A stretch of DNA of 64,000 nt from Microvirga lotononidis (GCF_034627025.1 NZ_CP141049.1:744001-808000), one strand, 5' to 3'. Positions 29,506 through 39,554 are shown, numbered from the stretch's first letter. Numbers and translations are program-made. The notes: generated by a model not told the origin, from the sequence alone.

Positions 29506-29599
29506 CCCTCCACCCGGCAATACCGTCATGTGGAGAGGACTTTCGCGCCTGATGGATATCGAACTCGGCGTCAGGATCGGAGCGCAAATCTATGGGTAA

Positions 29600-29918
29600 T
29601 TGCAAGCCTCGGCGGACGCTTACCACGCGGACAGTAAGTATGCTTAGGCCAGTGTTCCTGGGCGGCCTGACCCTCACGGCGATAGACCGGCTAACATCAC
29701 TGGTATCGCAAGGCGCCGGTGTGGCCTGACCCACACGCTGATCGACCACAACCCGTGTCTTTCCTCGGACCTGTCGGCCGCCCGGGAGCCTTGCGGTGAG
29801 GTTTGCCTCACCGGTGCATGTGACCCAAGAAGGGCCTGACATCCTGTCGCATTACTGTCCTGTCCAGGCATGCGGTCGTGGTGAACCGTCGATCCACGGT
29901 CGAACCAGGAGAGCCGGT
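29600..29918. other. Non-coding region before the IS110 transposase
   Basis: About 320 bases with no supported gene. It should contain the right end of the IS4 element and the left non-coding end of the following IS110 element. In IS110-group elements the upstream non-coding end encodes the bridge RNA; no boundaries could be fixed here. Confidence 0.4.
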
Positions 29919-31001
29919 ATGGAAGTTGGTCAGGACGTTGTCTTACATCCCGTTGTCGGCGGGGTCGACACGCACAAAGATCTTCACGTCGCCGCTGTTG
30001 TCGACGAACACGACCGTGTTCTCGGGACCCAGTGCTTTGCGACAACCCGACAGGGATATCGGCAGATGCTCGCCTGGATGCGCTCCTTCGGACAGCTCCG
30101 GTGCGTTGGCATTGAGGCCTCAGGCACCTATGGCGCCGGGTTGCTGCGCTCCATGCAGAATGCCGGTGTCGAAGTTCTGGAGGTCACGGCTCCGGATAAA
30201 CCGGACCGGCGCAAGCGGGGCAAGAACGATGATCTCGACGCTCAGAACGCCGCGCATGCCGCCTTTGCCGGCAAGCGCACCGTCACGCCCAGAAGCCGGG
30301 ATGGCATGATCGAATCCTTGCGCGTTCTCAAGGCGTGTCGAAAGACAGCAGTGGTGGCGCGGCGCATCGCGTTGCAGATGATCCAGAACACCATCGTCTG
30401 CGCGCCGGACGGGTTGCGGGAGGCGCTGCGCCAGATGACCCGCATGCAGCTGGTCAGGACCTTGGCGGCATGGCGGCCTGACCTGACTGACTACCGCAAT
30501 GTGGATTCCGCCTATAGGATCAGCCTCAAGTCGCTCGGCCGCCGCTATGTCGAACTGCACGATGAGATTGCCGACTTGGACGTTATGATCGGTGCCATTG
30601 TCGATGAACTTGCCCCCAACCTCGTGGCCCGGAACTCGATTGGTCACGCAGGGGCGGCCCAGTTGCTCCTGACAGCGGGGGACAATCCGGAGCGCTTGCA
30701 TTCCGAGGCCGGCTTTGCCGCACTCTGCGGTGTCAGCCCGGTCCCAGCCTCGTCCGGCAAGACGACGCGCCACCGTCTCAACCGGGGTGGTGATCGAGCC
30801 GCCAACAGTGCTCTGCACATCATTGCGATCGGGAGGCTTCGGACCGATCCGCGAACCAAGGCCTACATGGCTAAACGCGTCGCTGAAGGCCACTCCAAGC
30901 TTGAGGCGATCCGGTGCCTGAAGCGCTACATCGCGCGCGAGGTGTTCACCCTAATCAGCCAGCGGCAAAAGGAGATCAACCAGGCTCGGATCACCGCTTG
31001 A
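29919..31001 (+). CDS. IS110-family transposase
   Basis: About 360 residues from the ATG at 29919 (MEVGQDVVLHPVVGGVDTHK). The DEDD/RuvC-like domain shows GGVDTHKDLHVAAVVD (D), CVGIEASGTYGAGLL (E) and GKNDDLDAQNAAHAA (D, D). The C-terminal domain shows SEAGFAALCGVSPVPASSGK and NRGGDRAANSALHIIAI with the conserved Ser region. It is intact. An upstream in-frame ATG at 29796 gives an unlikely extension. Confidence 0.92.
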   Translation: MEVGQDVVLHPVVGGVDTHKDLHVAAVVDEHDRVLGTQCFATTRQGYRQMLAWMRSFGQLRCVGIEASGTYGAGLLRSMQNAGVEVLEVTAPDKPDRRKRGKNDDLDAQNAAHAAFAGKRTVTPRSRDGMIESLRVLKACRKTAVVARRIALQMIQNTIVCAPDGLREALRQMTRMQLVRTLAAWRPDLTDYRNVDSAYRISLKSLGRRYVELHDEIADLDVMIGAIVDELAPNLVARNSIGHAGAAQLLLTAGDNPERLHSEAGFAALCGVSPVPASSGKTTRHRLNRGGDRAANSALHIIAIGRLRTDPRTKAYMAKRVAEGHSKLEAIRCLKRYIAREVFTLISQRQKEINQARITA

Positions 31002-31028
31002 CAAACAGAAGGGCGTCCGCGGCAGCCA

Positions 31029-32489
31029 GGACGGATTCAAGCAGTCGTCGCAACACCCTGAAGGAGGAGGTTGCGATGAGCATTCGAAAGCGGCGTTCGG
31101 ATCGATCTGGACGAGCGCCGCTACCGTCGCCAGGTCGGCCCCCTGTGGCGGGACGCGATGAAGGGCGTCGGTTTTGGCTTGCGATCGCAACGGGGATGAG
31201 CAGCGAGGATGCTGCGGTCGAGGCCGGTGTGTCACACCCTGTCGGGTACAGGTGGTTCCGAAAGGCAGGTGGCATGCCCCCAGCGATGTTCAGATCTTCA
31301 GCCAAGCCGCCCTCCGGGCGGTACCTGTCGCTGCTGGAGCGCGAGGAGATTGCGCTTCTGCGGGTCCAGGGCCAGTCCATGCAGGAGATCGGGCGCCGGC
31401 TCGGTGATCTGCCTCGACGATCTCCCGGGAGTTGCGGCGCAACGCAGCCACCCGCAGCGGTGGACTGGAGTATCGCGCGACGACCGCCCAGTGGCATGCC
31501 GAGCGATCAGCCCGTCGCCCGAAGCCGACGAAGCTTGCCCTCAACGCGACCTTGCGCACTTATGTGGAGGAGAGATTGGCTGGCGTCGTCGTTGCTTCGA
31601 ACGGCGTTGCCATTCCCGGCCCTCCCGTCGCCTGGAAGAGCCGCCGGCATGGCAAGCGACAGGATCGGCGGTGGGCCAGAGCCTGGAGCCCGGAGCAGAT
31701 TGCCCGACGCCTGCCGATCGACTTTCCGGACGACAGGACCATGCGCATCAGCCACGAAGCGATCTATCAGGCCCTCTTCATCCAAGGCAAAGGAGCGCTG
31801 CGCCGTGAACTCACGGCCTGCTTGCGAACCGGGCGGGTATTGCGGGTGCCGCGGGCACGTGTCCGCCGGCGCGGTAAGAGTTTTGTCGCGCCTGAGATCA
31901 TGATCAGCCAGCGTCCTGCTGAGGCGGCCGATCGGGCGGTACCAGGTCATTGGGAAGGAGACCTCATCCTGGGTCTTGGCAGCTCGGCGATTGGCACCCT
32001 GGTCGAGCGCACAAGCCGGTTCACGATGCTGCTGCATCTTCCTCGCCTCGCGGGCCACGGTGACGCGCCGCGCCTCAAGAACGGGCCGGCGCTGGCAGGC
32101 CATGGGGCCGAGGCTGCGCGCGACGCGATCACGCGCACCATCATCACCTTACCCGAAGAATTGCGCCGATCGCTGACCTGGGATCAGGGCGCCGAAATGG
32201 CCCAGCATGCTCGTCTCAAGATCGATGCGGGCATCCAAGTCTACTTCTGTGATCCCCACAGCCCTTGGCAACGGGGCACCAACGAGAACACCAACGGACT
32301 GCTGCGTCAGTACTTCCCGAAAGGCACCGATCTGAGTGTGCACAGCGCCGAGGAGATCGCTGCCGTGGCAGCCGCCCTCAACGCAAGGCCGAGAAAGACG
32401 CTGAGCTGGAGAACCCCTGCCGAGGGGCTTGACGAGTGGCTGCGAGAAGGCAACAGAATACGTGTTGCGACGACTGCTTGAATCCGTCC
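31029..32489 (+). mobile_element. IS30-family element
   Basis: Perfect 28-bp inverted repeats at 31029-31056 and 32462-32489 (outer end GGACGGATTCAAGCAGTCGT). The right repeat overlaps the transposase stop region. Inserted between an IS110 and an IS3 remnant. Confidence 0.92.
31076..32481 (+). pseudogene. IS30-family transposase, single-base frameshift
   Basis: The N-terminal frame starts at 31076 (MSIRKRRSDRSGR) and reaches LLRVQGQSMQEIGRRLG. Near 31405 the sequence GGTGATCT lacks one base relative to the expected GGTCGATCT, and the reading shifts. The following frame gives STISRELRRNAATR, the DDE core (HWEGDLILG with D, LTWDQGAEMAQH with D, PHSPWQRGTNENTNGLLRQY with E) and the end at 32481. 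A single-base deletion explains the break. Confidence 0.85.
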
Positions 32490-32785
32490 AGTATTGTTCG
32501 ATCGCGTATCAGGCCGAGCTGAGGAAGCACGGCATCCGGATCTCGATGTCGGGCAAGGGAAACTGTTACGATAATTCGGTGGTCGAGACCTTCTTCAAGA
32601 CCTTGAAGTCCGAGTTGGTCTGGCGCACCGTCTTCCAGACGAGAGCTGAGGCGAAGGCGGCGATTGGTCGTTATATCGATGGCTTCTACAACCCGGTCCG
32701 GCGTCATTCGACCCTGGACTATGTCAGTCCGGTTCAATTTGAAAGGCTGGCCGGACCGCTACAAAACCGCTCTCCACTAAACTGA
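32490..32785 (+). pseudogene. IS3-family OrfB, C-terminal fragment
   Basis: About 98 residues (QYCSIAYQAELRKHGIRISM..., SGKGNCYDNSVVETFFKTLK with the catalytic Glu, YNPVRRHSTLDYVSP). The N-terminal two thirds are replaced by the IS30 right end at 32489. The IS1182 element starts at its stop codon. Confidence 0.88.
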
Positions 32786-32802
32786 TACTGCTGGCGAATT
32801 CA

Positions 32803-34482
32803 TCATGCTGGGATGGGAGCCATCATGAGCCTGATAAAGGCGGATTGCCGGGTTCGTGCAAGCGGCGTGCCCGCGAACCAGGCACTAAGCCGAATGAGGT
32901 TCATGGCTGCCGCCGTCAGCACATGCTGGAGATGCGTCTTCGCCAGTCCGATGTAGCGCGAGCGCCGCAGATGCAGGACCCGGACGCCTGCCGAAATCGT
33001 TCCCTCGATGCCGGCGCGCTTCTGGTACTCTTTGGCGAAGGCAAGCTGCTCCTCGCGCTGGCGAGCCGCCTCCAGCGTCTCGTGCTCCTCGCGTGGTCGC
33101 AGCGTGAGCAGGCGCCGTCCGCTTCGGGTACACTGTGTCTTCAAGGGACACGGTCGACAATCTGTTGTCGAGAAGCGAACTTTGAACGCGGTTCGCCCCT
33201 GATGATAGTCGGGGCTCCAGCTCTTGCTCTGATGCCCTGCCGGGCAGGTCGCGACTTCCCTATCCCAATCGAGGAGGAAGTCTTGCACGCTGAAGCCTTC
33301 TCCTGAACGGGCTTGCCACTGATAATCCTTGGGAGCCGGCCCTAAAAGCGTGACGCCTTTCTTCCGGCTGGCGACAAGCTGATCGGCCGCAACATAACCG
33401 GCATCGGCCAGATGAGTATCGGGCAGCAGGCCCTTGGCTTCGAGCGCCTCATGGATGTCTCCGAGCGCATCGCGATCTACGACGGGTGCCGGCGTGGTCT
33501 CCACATGGGTGATCAAGTGTGGTCCACCTTCGTCGCACGTCTCGGTCAGATGCACCTTGTAGCCGATCCAGATCGTTGATTGCTTCCTGGCGTAGTGCAC
33601 CTCCGGATCGTAGGGCGAGGCGACCATCAGCAGGGAGGGGGGAAACCCCTCCTGGTCAGTTCGCCACCGCACCTGAAGTGGCGCCTCCGTCCCTGTGGTC
33701 GGAGCATCGTCCACCAGGCAGAAGTTCTGGACCCAGGTCTGCCGCAACAACTCAACAGCCGGGATTTGCCGCAGCCATATTGGCGCACCAGGAGCCAGGA
33801 TGGCCGCAAGCAACTGATGACCATCGCGACCAATCTGCTCGGCATGGGCTCGCCGCTTCGCCTCGCCTTGCGGCACCTCGGGATCGCCCGCCCGCCGGTC
33901 ATATCGCTCCAGCCAGGCAGGATCGGCTTGGCTGCGCAGCCACGCGGGGGCCGCGGACGCCAAGGCATTCAGGGCAGCCCGCAGGGTCTCGGTCACGCAT
34001 TCGAGGCGGTTCAGGAAGCGGACGGCTCCGAGCACATGGGTGGAGTCGGTGCGCTGCCGGCCCCGGGCGTTCAGGAGCTTCAGGTCACGGCAGAGGGTCA
34101 GGAGGGTGTCGAGCAGATGCTCTTCCGCGCCTCCGGCGACAAGACGGCCGCGGAACTCGCTGAGAACCGAAGCATCGAAGCCAGGATCGGTCAGTTCCAA
34201 CCCCAGCAGGTACTTCCAGTCGATGCGCCCTCGGACGGCCTCGGCCGCCCTCCGGTCGGACAGGTTCTCGGCGAACTGGAGCAGGGTCACCAGCGCCAGG
34301 CGCCAGGGACATTCCGCCGGCTGGCCGCAGTGGGCGAAGAGAGATGCGAACTGGGCATCGGTGAAAATCGTCCCAAGCCGGTCGCGCAAGAGCAGATAGG
34401 GATTGCCACCGGGAAAGGCCGCACGGGCAACGGTTGCGGTTGAAGCTGGAACCTCACCGCTCACGATCGGGTGGAGCGACAT
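32803..34482 (-). CDS. IS1182-family transposase
   Basis: 559 residues, uninterrupted. The N-terminal DUF772-type domain (CPWRLALVTLLQFAENLSDR, DWKYLLGLELTDPGFD) precedes the DDE domain (RTDSTHVLGAVRF with D; THLADAGYVAADQL with D) and the Cys-rich insert (CRPCPLKTQCTRSGRRLLT) before the end (GIEGTISAGVRVLHLRRSRY with E). The IS110 inserted at its 5' side probably removed its native promoter. Confidence 0.92.
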   Translation of the reverse strand: MSLHPIVSGEVPASTATVARAAFPGGNPYLLLRDRLGTIFTDAQFASLFAHCGQPAECPWRLALVTLLQFAENLSDRRAAEAVRGRIDWKYLLGLELTDPGFDASVLSEFRGRLVAGGAEEHLLDTLLTLCRDLKLLNARGRQRTDSTHVLGAVRFLNRLECVTETLRAALNALASAAPAWLRSQADPAWLERYDRRAGDPEVPQGEAKRRAHAEQIGRDGHQLLAAILAPGAPIWLRQIPAVELLRQTWVQNFCLVDDAPTTGTEAPLQVRWRTDQEGFPPSLLMVASPYDPEVHYARKQSTIWIGYKVHLTETCDEGGPHLITHVETTPAPVVDRDALGDIHEALEAKGLLPDTHLADAGYVAADQLVASRKKGVTLLGPAPKDYQWQARSGEGFSVQDFLLDWDREVATCPAGHQSKSWSPDYHQGRTAFKVRFSTTDCRPCPLKTQCTRSGRRLLTLRPREEHETLEAARQREEQLAFAKEYQKRAGIEGTISAGVRVLHLRRSRYIGLAKTHLQHVLTAAAMNLIRLSAWFAGTPLARTRQSAFIRLMMAPIPA

Positions 34483-34556
34483 GGGAACCCTCCAGGTTTG
34501 AACCCAAGCCCCTACAGCCTGAACGCTGACCCCACCTCAATCGCTCCAACCCGTTC

Positions 34557-35930
34557 CTAAGAAACAACGAGTTCGGTTGAGGCGAGCTCTGCCTTTTCCA
34601 GGACGTAGCCGAGCGACTTGGCGCGGCGGCGAAGATTGCTCAGCACCCGCTGCCGATAGCGTTCCTCGTAGTACGCCGCCCCCGGATCGGCGTAGGCCAT
34701 GCCGTGACGGAGCGTGTTGTAGATCAGCACCGCGATCTTGCGCGCTGTCGCCGTGATCGCCTTGACCTTGCCGACCCGCGCGGCCAGCCGCCGGTAGAAG
34801 GCGCCCAGCGCTGTCTGGGTGCGCCCGATCGCGCCCGCGGCCAGCCGCAACAGTGCCGCGACCCGACTGCCGGAGCGGCGCGTGCGGCTCGACAGCACCT
34901 TGCCCCCAGAGATCTTGTTGTGCGGCGCGAGACCCAGCCAGGAGGTGAAGTGCTGGGCGCTCGGCCAGGCCGCGAGATCCGGGCCGCACTCGCTGACGAG
35001 CTTGAGCGCCAGGTAGGGTCCGATCCCATCGATCTGGGTCAGGTCGACCCCGAGGATCGCATGCAGGGCCGCGCGCACCGGCACGGCCGGCTCATGGGCC
35101 TGCGGCTGCGCGCGGCGGGGCGGCGGCAGCGGCACCGCCGGGGGCGGGCTGGCCGCCTTCAGGCGCTCCAGCACGGCCGCGATGCGCTCGTCGCAGGCGG
35201 CCACCTTGGTCTGGTAGACCTCATACAGTTCGAGCGCCTGGGCCAGGGCGAAGATGTGCTCCTCCCGGTCGTTGCCGACCAGCGCGGCGCGCAGGGTCGC
35301 GAGCGGGGTCTTGCAGCGCCCGTCGCGCAAGGCGGCCAGGCGGTCGGGATCACGCTCGCCTGCCACCAGGGCCCGAATGATGCGCAGCCCCGTCTGGCCG
35401 GTGATGTCGGCCACCACGTGATGGAGCTGCAGGTTCATCTGGGTCAGCGCCTTCTGCATGTGCTGGATGTGGGCAGCGGCAGCTTCCAGGAGGCGCTCAC
35501 GCTGGCGCAGATAAGAGCGCAGGGTGGCGATCTCGCCTTGCGGCTGGAAGCTGGCCCGCAGGAGCCCGTACTCATGCAGGCGCTGCAACCACTGGGCGTC
35601 GCACACGTCCGTCTTGCGGCCCGGCACCTGCTTGACCTCGCGGGCATTGACGACCACCACCGCGAAGCCGCGTTGGGTGAGGATCTCGTAGAGCGGGATC
35701 CAGTAGACCCCAGTCGATTCCAGGGCCACCGTGGTGACCCTGCACTGCCCAAACCAGTCGGCGAGGCGCTGCAGGTCACCCGTGAAGGTGCCGAAGGTGC
35801 GCACCGGCTCGGGATCGCAGCGGGACGAGACGGCTGCCACATGGATCCGGGCGCCGATGTCGACGGCGGCCGCATGGGGATGGATCGGGGCAAGATCCCG
35901 CTGCAGGTGGGACGGCGATTTGCGCGGCAT
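34557..35930 (-). CDS. IS110-family transposase, nested in the IS1182
   Basis: 457 residues, uninterrupted. HAAAVDIGARIHVAAVS (D), VALESTGVYWIPLYEIL (E) and GRKTDVCDAQWLQRLHEYGL (D, D) form the DEDD site. The C-terminal domain has QIDGIGPYLALKLVSE and WLGLAPHNKISGGKV with the later Ser-containing RRSGSRVAALLRLAAG. The long Pro/Ala-rich linker (SPPPAVPLPPPRRAQPQ) is a feature of this subgroup. Confidence 0.92.
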   Translation of the reverse strand: MPRKSPSHLQRDLAPIHPHAAAVDIGARIHVAAVSSRCDPEPVRTFGTFTGDLQRLADWFGQCRVTTVALESTGVYWIPLYEILTQRGFAVVVVNAREVKQVPGRKTDVCDAQWLQRLHEYGLLRASFQPQGEIATLRSYLRQRERLLEAAAAHIQHMQKALTQMNLQLHHVVADITGQTGLRIIRALVAGERDPDRLAALRDGRCKTPLATLRAALVGNDREEHIFALAQALELYEVYQTKVAACDERIAAVLERLKAASPPPAVPLPPPRRAQPQAHEPAVPVRAALHAILGVDLTQIDGIGPYLALKLVSECGPDLAAWPSAQHFTSWLGLAPHNKISGGKVLSSRTRRSGSRVAALLRLAAGAIGRTQTALGAFYRRLAARVGKVKAITATARKIAVLIYNTLRHGMAYADPGAAYYEERYRQRVLSNLRRRAKSLGYVLEKAELASTELVVS

Positions 35931-36268
35931 GGCAGGCTCCTCCTTTGTGACATCAACGGAGGGCGGGGCTGCGCGAGATCATCACATTCCTAACCGGGAT
36001 CGCCTGGGCGTCACCACTCTCAAGTGCGCAGCAGCCCGTGGACCATGTTCGCCATCGGGGTTGGGACCACCACATGGGCATCGGCCGCTCCCCTCCGCAG
36101 CCGATCATAGAGCGCCCTGTTTCTCCCGCCACAGGCGGATTGAAAATTCGCGACCGTTCGCCAGCAGTATCTAAACTGAAGCAAGACCAGAGAAAGGCTG
36201 CTTCATGAGCCTGGACCTATCGCGTGCTCCTGCTGATCGGAAATCGGCTCGACCGTCGCTCAACGAGC

Positions 36269-37171
36269 TTAGCCACCATCTACTGAATAGCCTGATCCGA
36301 CAAGCCGAGCCGCAGCTTCGCCCGTCGGCATGTCACTGACCGTGATTGCGCTCGCTGCAAGGAAACGGCGTTCGTTTTTGGTCAGCGTTGCCGCATCCAT
36401 TACCGCAAAATGTGGACCTTTGGAGCGCTTCATGATCTGTTGGGCGTAGGTGCGGTGCGCAGCACCTGATCATCGAAGCGGCAGCCGACGAAGAAAAGGC
36501 CACGGTTGGGGCGCCATTCCTTCACCACGCCAGGGATCGGCGTCTGAATAGCGGTTTTGGTCAGGACTTCGACATAGTCGGAATCGGTGACGAGGAAGTT
36601 TGCGGCCGGCCTCATACTGACGTGACGCGTATGGCGAACTCTGTCTTTGCCGCTGATCCGGGTTCGAGTTCCCTTCCAGACAAATCGTAGGTTTTCGTCC
36701 AAATGTCGCCGATTTCCTTCGCCCGCGTGACGCCTTGTATCTCGACGTCCCTTCGGCCGGTTTCTGCCAGGGCCGCGCGCATGGCGCCATCGTACCAGCT
36801 GTCGACGATGAGGGACCGCGGCACGTTGCGAGCCAGCGTGGAGGACGGTCGGTGCCGCCGGCGCCGCCAATAGCTCGGCCATCCAAGCTTGAAGCGTCCG
36901 ATGATGCCGGCGCTGTTCGATGAACTGCGCGACCGACCCCATATTGGTGCGGATCTTGGACGGGGCTGGCGCCCGCGTGTTGAGTGCCGCGGCGATGGCG
37001 TCCCGCGTGTGCGGTACAGGCGGTTCCGCGGAGCTGAGCCGCAGGAGCCCCGGGCCGAGATAGGGGGATGATCTCATCGGCGGCGAGCGCTTCCTTCAGC
37101 AGGTCAAGCCGCTTTTCGGCATCACTGTTTTGCATGATGAAGAGATGGCCCGAGGTCAGGATCGTGCTCAT
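36269..37171 (-). pseudogene. SIR2-like protein of the nif region, multiple frameshifts
   Basis: Pieces of one protein appear in three frames in the right order: MSTILTSGHLFIMQNSDAEK (from 37171), SSPYLGPGLLRLSSAEPPVP and PSKIRTNMGSVAQFIEQRRH, then SLIVDSWYDGAMRAALAETG and KEIGDIWTKTYDLSGRE, then VTDSDYVEVLTKTAIQTPIP, and finally QIMKRSKGPHFAVMDAATLT to the stop at 36269-36271. The PYLGPGLL and LIVDSWYD segments resemble SIR2-like NAD-binding proteins found beside nifB/nifT in rhizobia; that link is from memory. At least three indels make it a pseudogene. Confidence 0.65.
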
Positions 37172-37213
37172 GCTCGCTTCCTCTTGCCGCTGTCATCCTG
37201 TCAACCCACAGCC

Positions 37214-37426
37214 TCAGTCCTCGTCGGAAATCTTCCTTGCCTCGACGGTGATCGGCAGACGCGTATCCCGCGGAAGGTCGGGCAGGACGAGCCGCCAGCC
37301 GTTCCTGAGCGTTATGGCCCCGCCCCACAAATCTTCATTCTCGACCTTGATGATCGGCTCTTCGAGATCCTTCTTGGGAACATACGCCGACAAGCCGGCG
37401 CCGGTCCTGCGGATCATGACCTTCAT
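37214..37426 (-). CDS. nifT: NifT/FixU family protein
   Basis: A 70-residue protein (MKVMIRRTGAGLSAYVPKKD..., WGGAITLRNGWRLVLPDLPR) of the NifT/FixU family, a small beta-rich protein of unclear and non-essential role in nitrogenase maturation. Its start overlaps the nifZ stop (ATGA at 37423-37426), so it is coupled to nifZ. Confidence 0.93.
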   Translation of the reverse strand: MKVMIRRTGAGLSAYVPKKDLEEPIIKVENEDLWGGAITLRNGWRLVLPDLPRDTRLPITVEARKISDED

Positions 37427-37749
37427 CTGGCTGTTCCTTCACTAGAACCAACCGTGGTTTGGGCACTGCAAGGAGACCCGACTTTGTCGAGGCTCATCAG
37501 TTCACCCGCGCGCATGCCGACGACGGTACCACGATCGACCCATTCGACCGCATAGATGTAGAACTGCTGGAGAAAGGTGCCGACGTCGCGCACATAACCG
37601 TCGTCGCCCTTTCGCACGAGGCTTTCGCCGATCTCCCTGCCAGGATAGGTGCCGTCATTCCTGATGTGGCGTGTGGCACGGACCCGCTCACCCGGCATGA
37701 ATTGTGGAGGCTTGCGGATTTCAACCTCCTGTTCGCGTCTGAGGCCCAT
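37423..37749 (-). CDS. nifZ: NifZ, nitrogenase maturation protein
   Basis: About 108 residues from the ATG at 37749 (MGLRREQEVEIRKPPQFMPG); the frame is open to 37782. The family signature is PGERVRATRHIRNDGTYPGR, GDDGYVRDVGTFLQQFYIYA and VEWVDRGTVVGMR. NifZ assists P-cluster formation on NifDK. It is part of nifB-fdxN-nifZ-nifT. Confidence 0.93.
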   Translation of the reverse strand: MGLRREQEVEIRKPPQFMPGERVRATRHIRNDGTYPGREIGESLVRKGDDGYVRDVGTFLQQFYIYAVEWVDRGTVVGMRAGELMSLDKVGSPCSAQTTVGSSEGTAR

Positions 37750-37843
37750 GGCCGTTCCTTTCTGGCCGCTGCAGGTTGTCAATAGGGAAGTTCAAGGCCT
37801 CCTTAGGAGGCGACCTCAACCGTGTCGGTAGCCAAATAGGAGG

Positions 37844-38038
37844 TCAGTCGGGAACGCAGGTCTTCGGCACCGGACAAACCGAGGCGCATTGCTGCGTATC
37901 GAAGGCCTCCTTGCATTCGGTGCACTTGTCTGGATCGATCACGTAGATCTCGCCCTCGAACTTGATCGCGCCGGAGGGACATTCGAATACGCAGGCCCCG
38001 CATTGGGTGCATTGGGATGCGATGATCTTGAAGGCCAT
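37844..38038 (-). CDS. fdxN: Ferredoxin FdxN (2[4Fe-4S])
   Basis: 64 residues with [15 protein letters not shown] and, after a spacer, [20 protein letters not shown], which is the extended second cluster site of nif ferredoxins. It donates electrons towards nitrogenase in rhizobia. It lies 34 bp after nifB and is expressed with it. Confidence 0.95.
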   Translation of the reverse strand: MAFKIIASQCTQCGACVFECPSGAIKFEGEIYVIDPDKCTECKEAFDTQQCASVCPVPKTCVPD

Positions 38039-38072
38039 TCTTCAACTCCTGTTTCGGTTGGTATGAGACGGC

Positions 38073-39554
38073 TCAGGCCATTGCCGCTAGAGGTTCGACC
38101 CCGAACTCGGCGGTGTAAAGCGCGCTGATTGCGGTCTCGATGTAGTCATAGCCATAAGCGTCCGTTGCTCGGATTCCGGCTCCCGTGAGCTGATCCTTGG
38201 GGCACTCTCCGATCTTGGCGCACAGCACGATGTCTATGCCTTCGAGCGCAGCGATGACGTCGTCGAGGGTGGCGTCCTCGCCCCAGCCGCCACGGCAATA
38301 CTGCTCGACCTTGCGATGCCCGACGAAGCTGATCCCTCCCGGCGAGGCCTCATAAATCTGGAATTCCTTCGAATGGCCAAAGTGTTCATTGACGCGGCCG
38401 CCGCCCTTAGTCGCCACCGCCACGAGAAGCGAATTGCCGGAGCCCGCTGCCTTGACCATCTCGGTCGCCGCACTCTTAGCCGCCACGTGATCGCCACGCT
38501 CGCGCGCGACCACCTCCCGATAGGCCTCGCGCTTGCTGGCATCGTAGACGACCTCGCCGGGAATCTGGTCGAGCGTGAACTCCTGACCGCGATCCGCGCC
38601 GAGCAAGCCGACGGCATCGGCCCGGCACTGCCGGCAATGGCGCATCAACTTGGCGCCGCCTTCAAGACGGTCCTGGAGAGCCTTCAGCTCCATCGCATTT
38701 GGGCCGCGCTGCCCGGTCAGGCCGTAATACGCACCGTGTGCTGGGTCGGAAATCAGCGGCATGACGTTGTGCAGGAACGCGCCGCGCTCCTTGACCCATT
38801 TATTCACCTCGATCAGGTGCTCGTCGTTGACGCCGGGGATCATCACCGAATTGATCTTGGTAAGGATGCCGCGCGCGGTCAGCATCTCCAGGCCTAACAT
38901 CTGCCGCTCGTGCAGGATCCGGGCGGCTTCGATGCCGGTGTAGCGGCGGTGGTCGTAAAAGATCCAAGGATAGATCCTTGCGCCGACTCCCGGGTCGACC
39001 ATGTTGATGGTGATCGTCACGTGATCGACATTCATGTCGGCAAGCTCGGCGACATGGTCCGGCAGCGCGAGCCCATTGGTGGAGACGCACAGCTTGATGT
39101 CAGGGATTTCCCTGGCGACTTGTTCGAAGGTTGCCTTGGTCCTCTTCCAGTCGTAGCAGGCATCGCCCGGTCCGGCGATGCCGAGCACGGAAAGCTGCGG
39201 CACTTCATTGGCGACCACCATTACCTTGCGCAGCGCCTGCTCGGGCGTCAGCTTTTCCGAGACAACCCCAGGCCGGCTTTCGTTGGCGCAGTCATATTTG
39301 CGATTGCAATAGTTGCACTGGATGTTGCAGGCTGGGGCGACCGCGACGTGCATGCGGGCGAAATAGTGGTGCGCTTCCTCTGAAAAGCAGGGGTGATCCT
39401 TGATCTTCTCCCAGATAGCCGAATCCATGTCGTTCGGCTTTGCGGATGAGCCGCAGGATGAAGATGCGCAGCCACCGGATTTCGCGGTCGCCAGCAACTG
39501 GTCGAAGGATGTCGTGCTGGTCAGGCTCTCGAGCGAAATCATCGGTTCGGGCAT
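38073..39554 (-). CDS. nifB: NifB, radical SAM FeMo-cofactor synthase
   Basis: 493 residues. NifB makes NifB-co, the 8Fe-9S-C precursor. The radical-SAM motif is CNIQCNYCNRKYDC (CxxxCxxC), with further Cys in ISDPAHGAYYG-flanking and RHCRQCRADAVGLLG regions. A NifX-like C-terminal domain (LLVAVATKGGGRVNEHFGHS, IGECPKDQLTGAGI) is fused, as usual. The start at 39554 (MPEPMISLESLTST) may be four codons further in. Promoter and UAS lie at 39595-39609 and 39683-39698. It looks intact. Confidence 0.97.
   Translation of the reverse strand: MPEPMISLESLTSTTSFDQLLATAKSGGCASSSCGSSAKPNDMDSAIWEKIKDHPCFSEEAHHYFARMHVAVAPACNIQCNYCNRKYDCANESRPGVVSEKLTPEQALRKVMVVANEVPQLSVLGIAGPGDACYDWKRTKATFEQVAREIPDIKLCVSTNGLALPDHVAELADMNVDHVTITINMVDPGVGARIYPWIFYDHRRYTGIEAARILHERQMLGLEMLTARGILTKINSVMIPGVNDEHLIEVNKWVKERGAFLHNVMPLISDPAHGAYYGLTGQRGPNAMELKALQDRLEGGAKLMRHCRQCRADAVGLLGADRGQEFTLDQIPGEVVYDASKREAYREVVARERGDHVAAKSAATEMVKAAGSGNSLLVAVATKGGGRVNEHFGHSKEFQIYEASPGGISFVGHRKVEQYCRGGWGEDATLDDVIAALEGIDIVLCAKIGECPKDQLTGAGIRATDAYGYDYIETAISALYTAEFGVEPLAAMA

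Larger units (their letters stand above)
26266..29599 (+). pseudogene. IS4-family (Tn5-like) transposase interrupted by serine-recombinase element B
   Basis: The first part (26266-27332) has LILVIQDTTELPYQ-like (first D), HIGDRENDIYGFF (second D) and YVMRWKVE, the Y-R-E of the YREK signature. It is cut directly after the catalytic Glu codon. The rest resumes at 29207 (LFHKILKSGCRAEETKLRTA) with the K of YREK and the C-terminal dimerisation region, to TAA at 29597-29599. An additional in-frame TAG at 29423-29425 breaks the C-terminal part. Besides the insertion, the gene therefore carries a nonsense mutation. Confidence 0.85.
32784..36172 (-). mobile_element. IS1182-family element carrying a nested IS110
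   Basis: Ends GATACTGCTGGCGAA (32784) and its complement at 36172, both flanked by TAAACT (32778-32783 and 36173-36178), which is the target duplication. The transposase is at 32803-34482; an IS110 sits in the upstream arm. A truncated relative of this element starts with the same terminus at 62632. Confidence 0.85.

Noticed and set aside
34704..35993. A 429-codon plus-strand frame opposite the IS110 transposase
   Set aside because: Shadow of the minus-strand transposase, which has all DEDD motifs.
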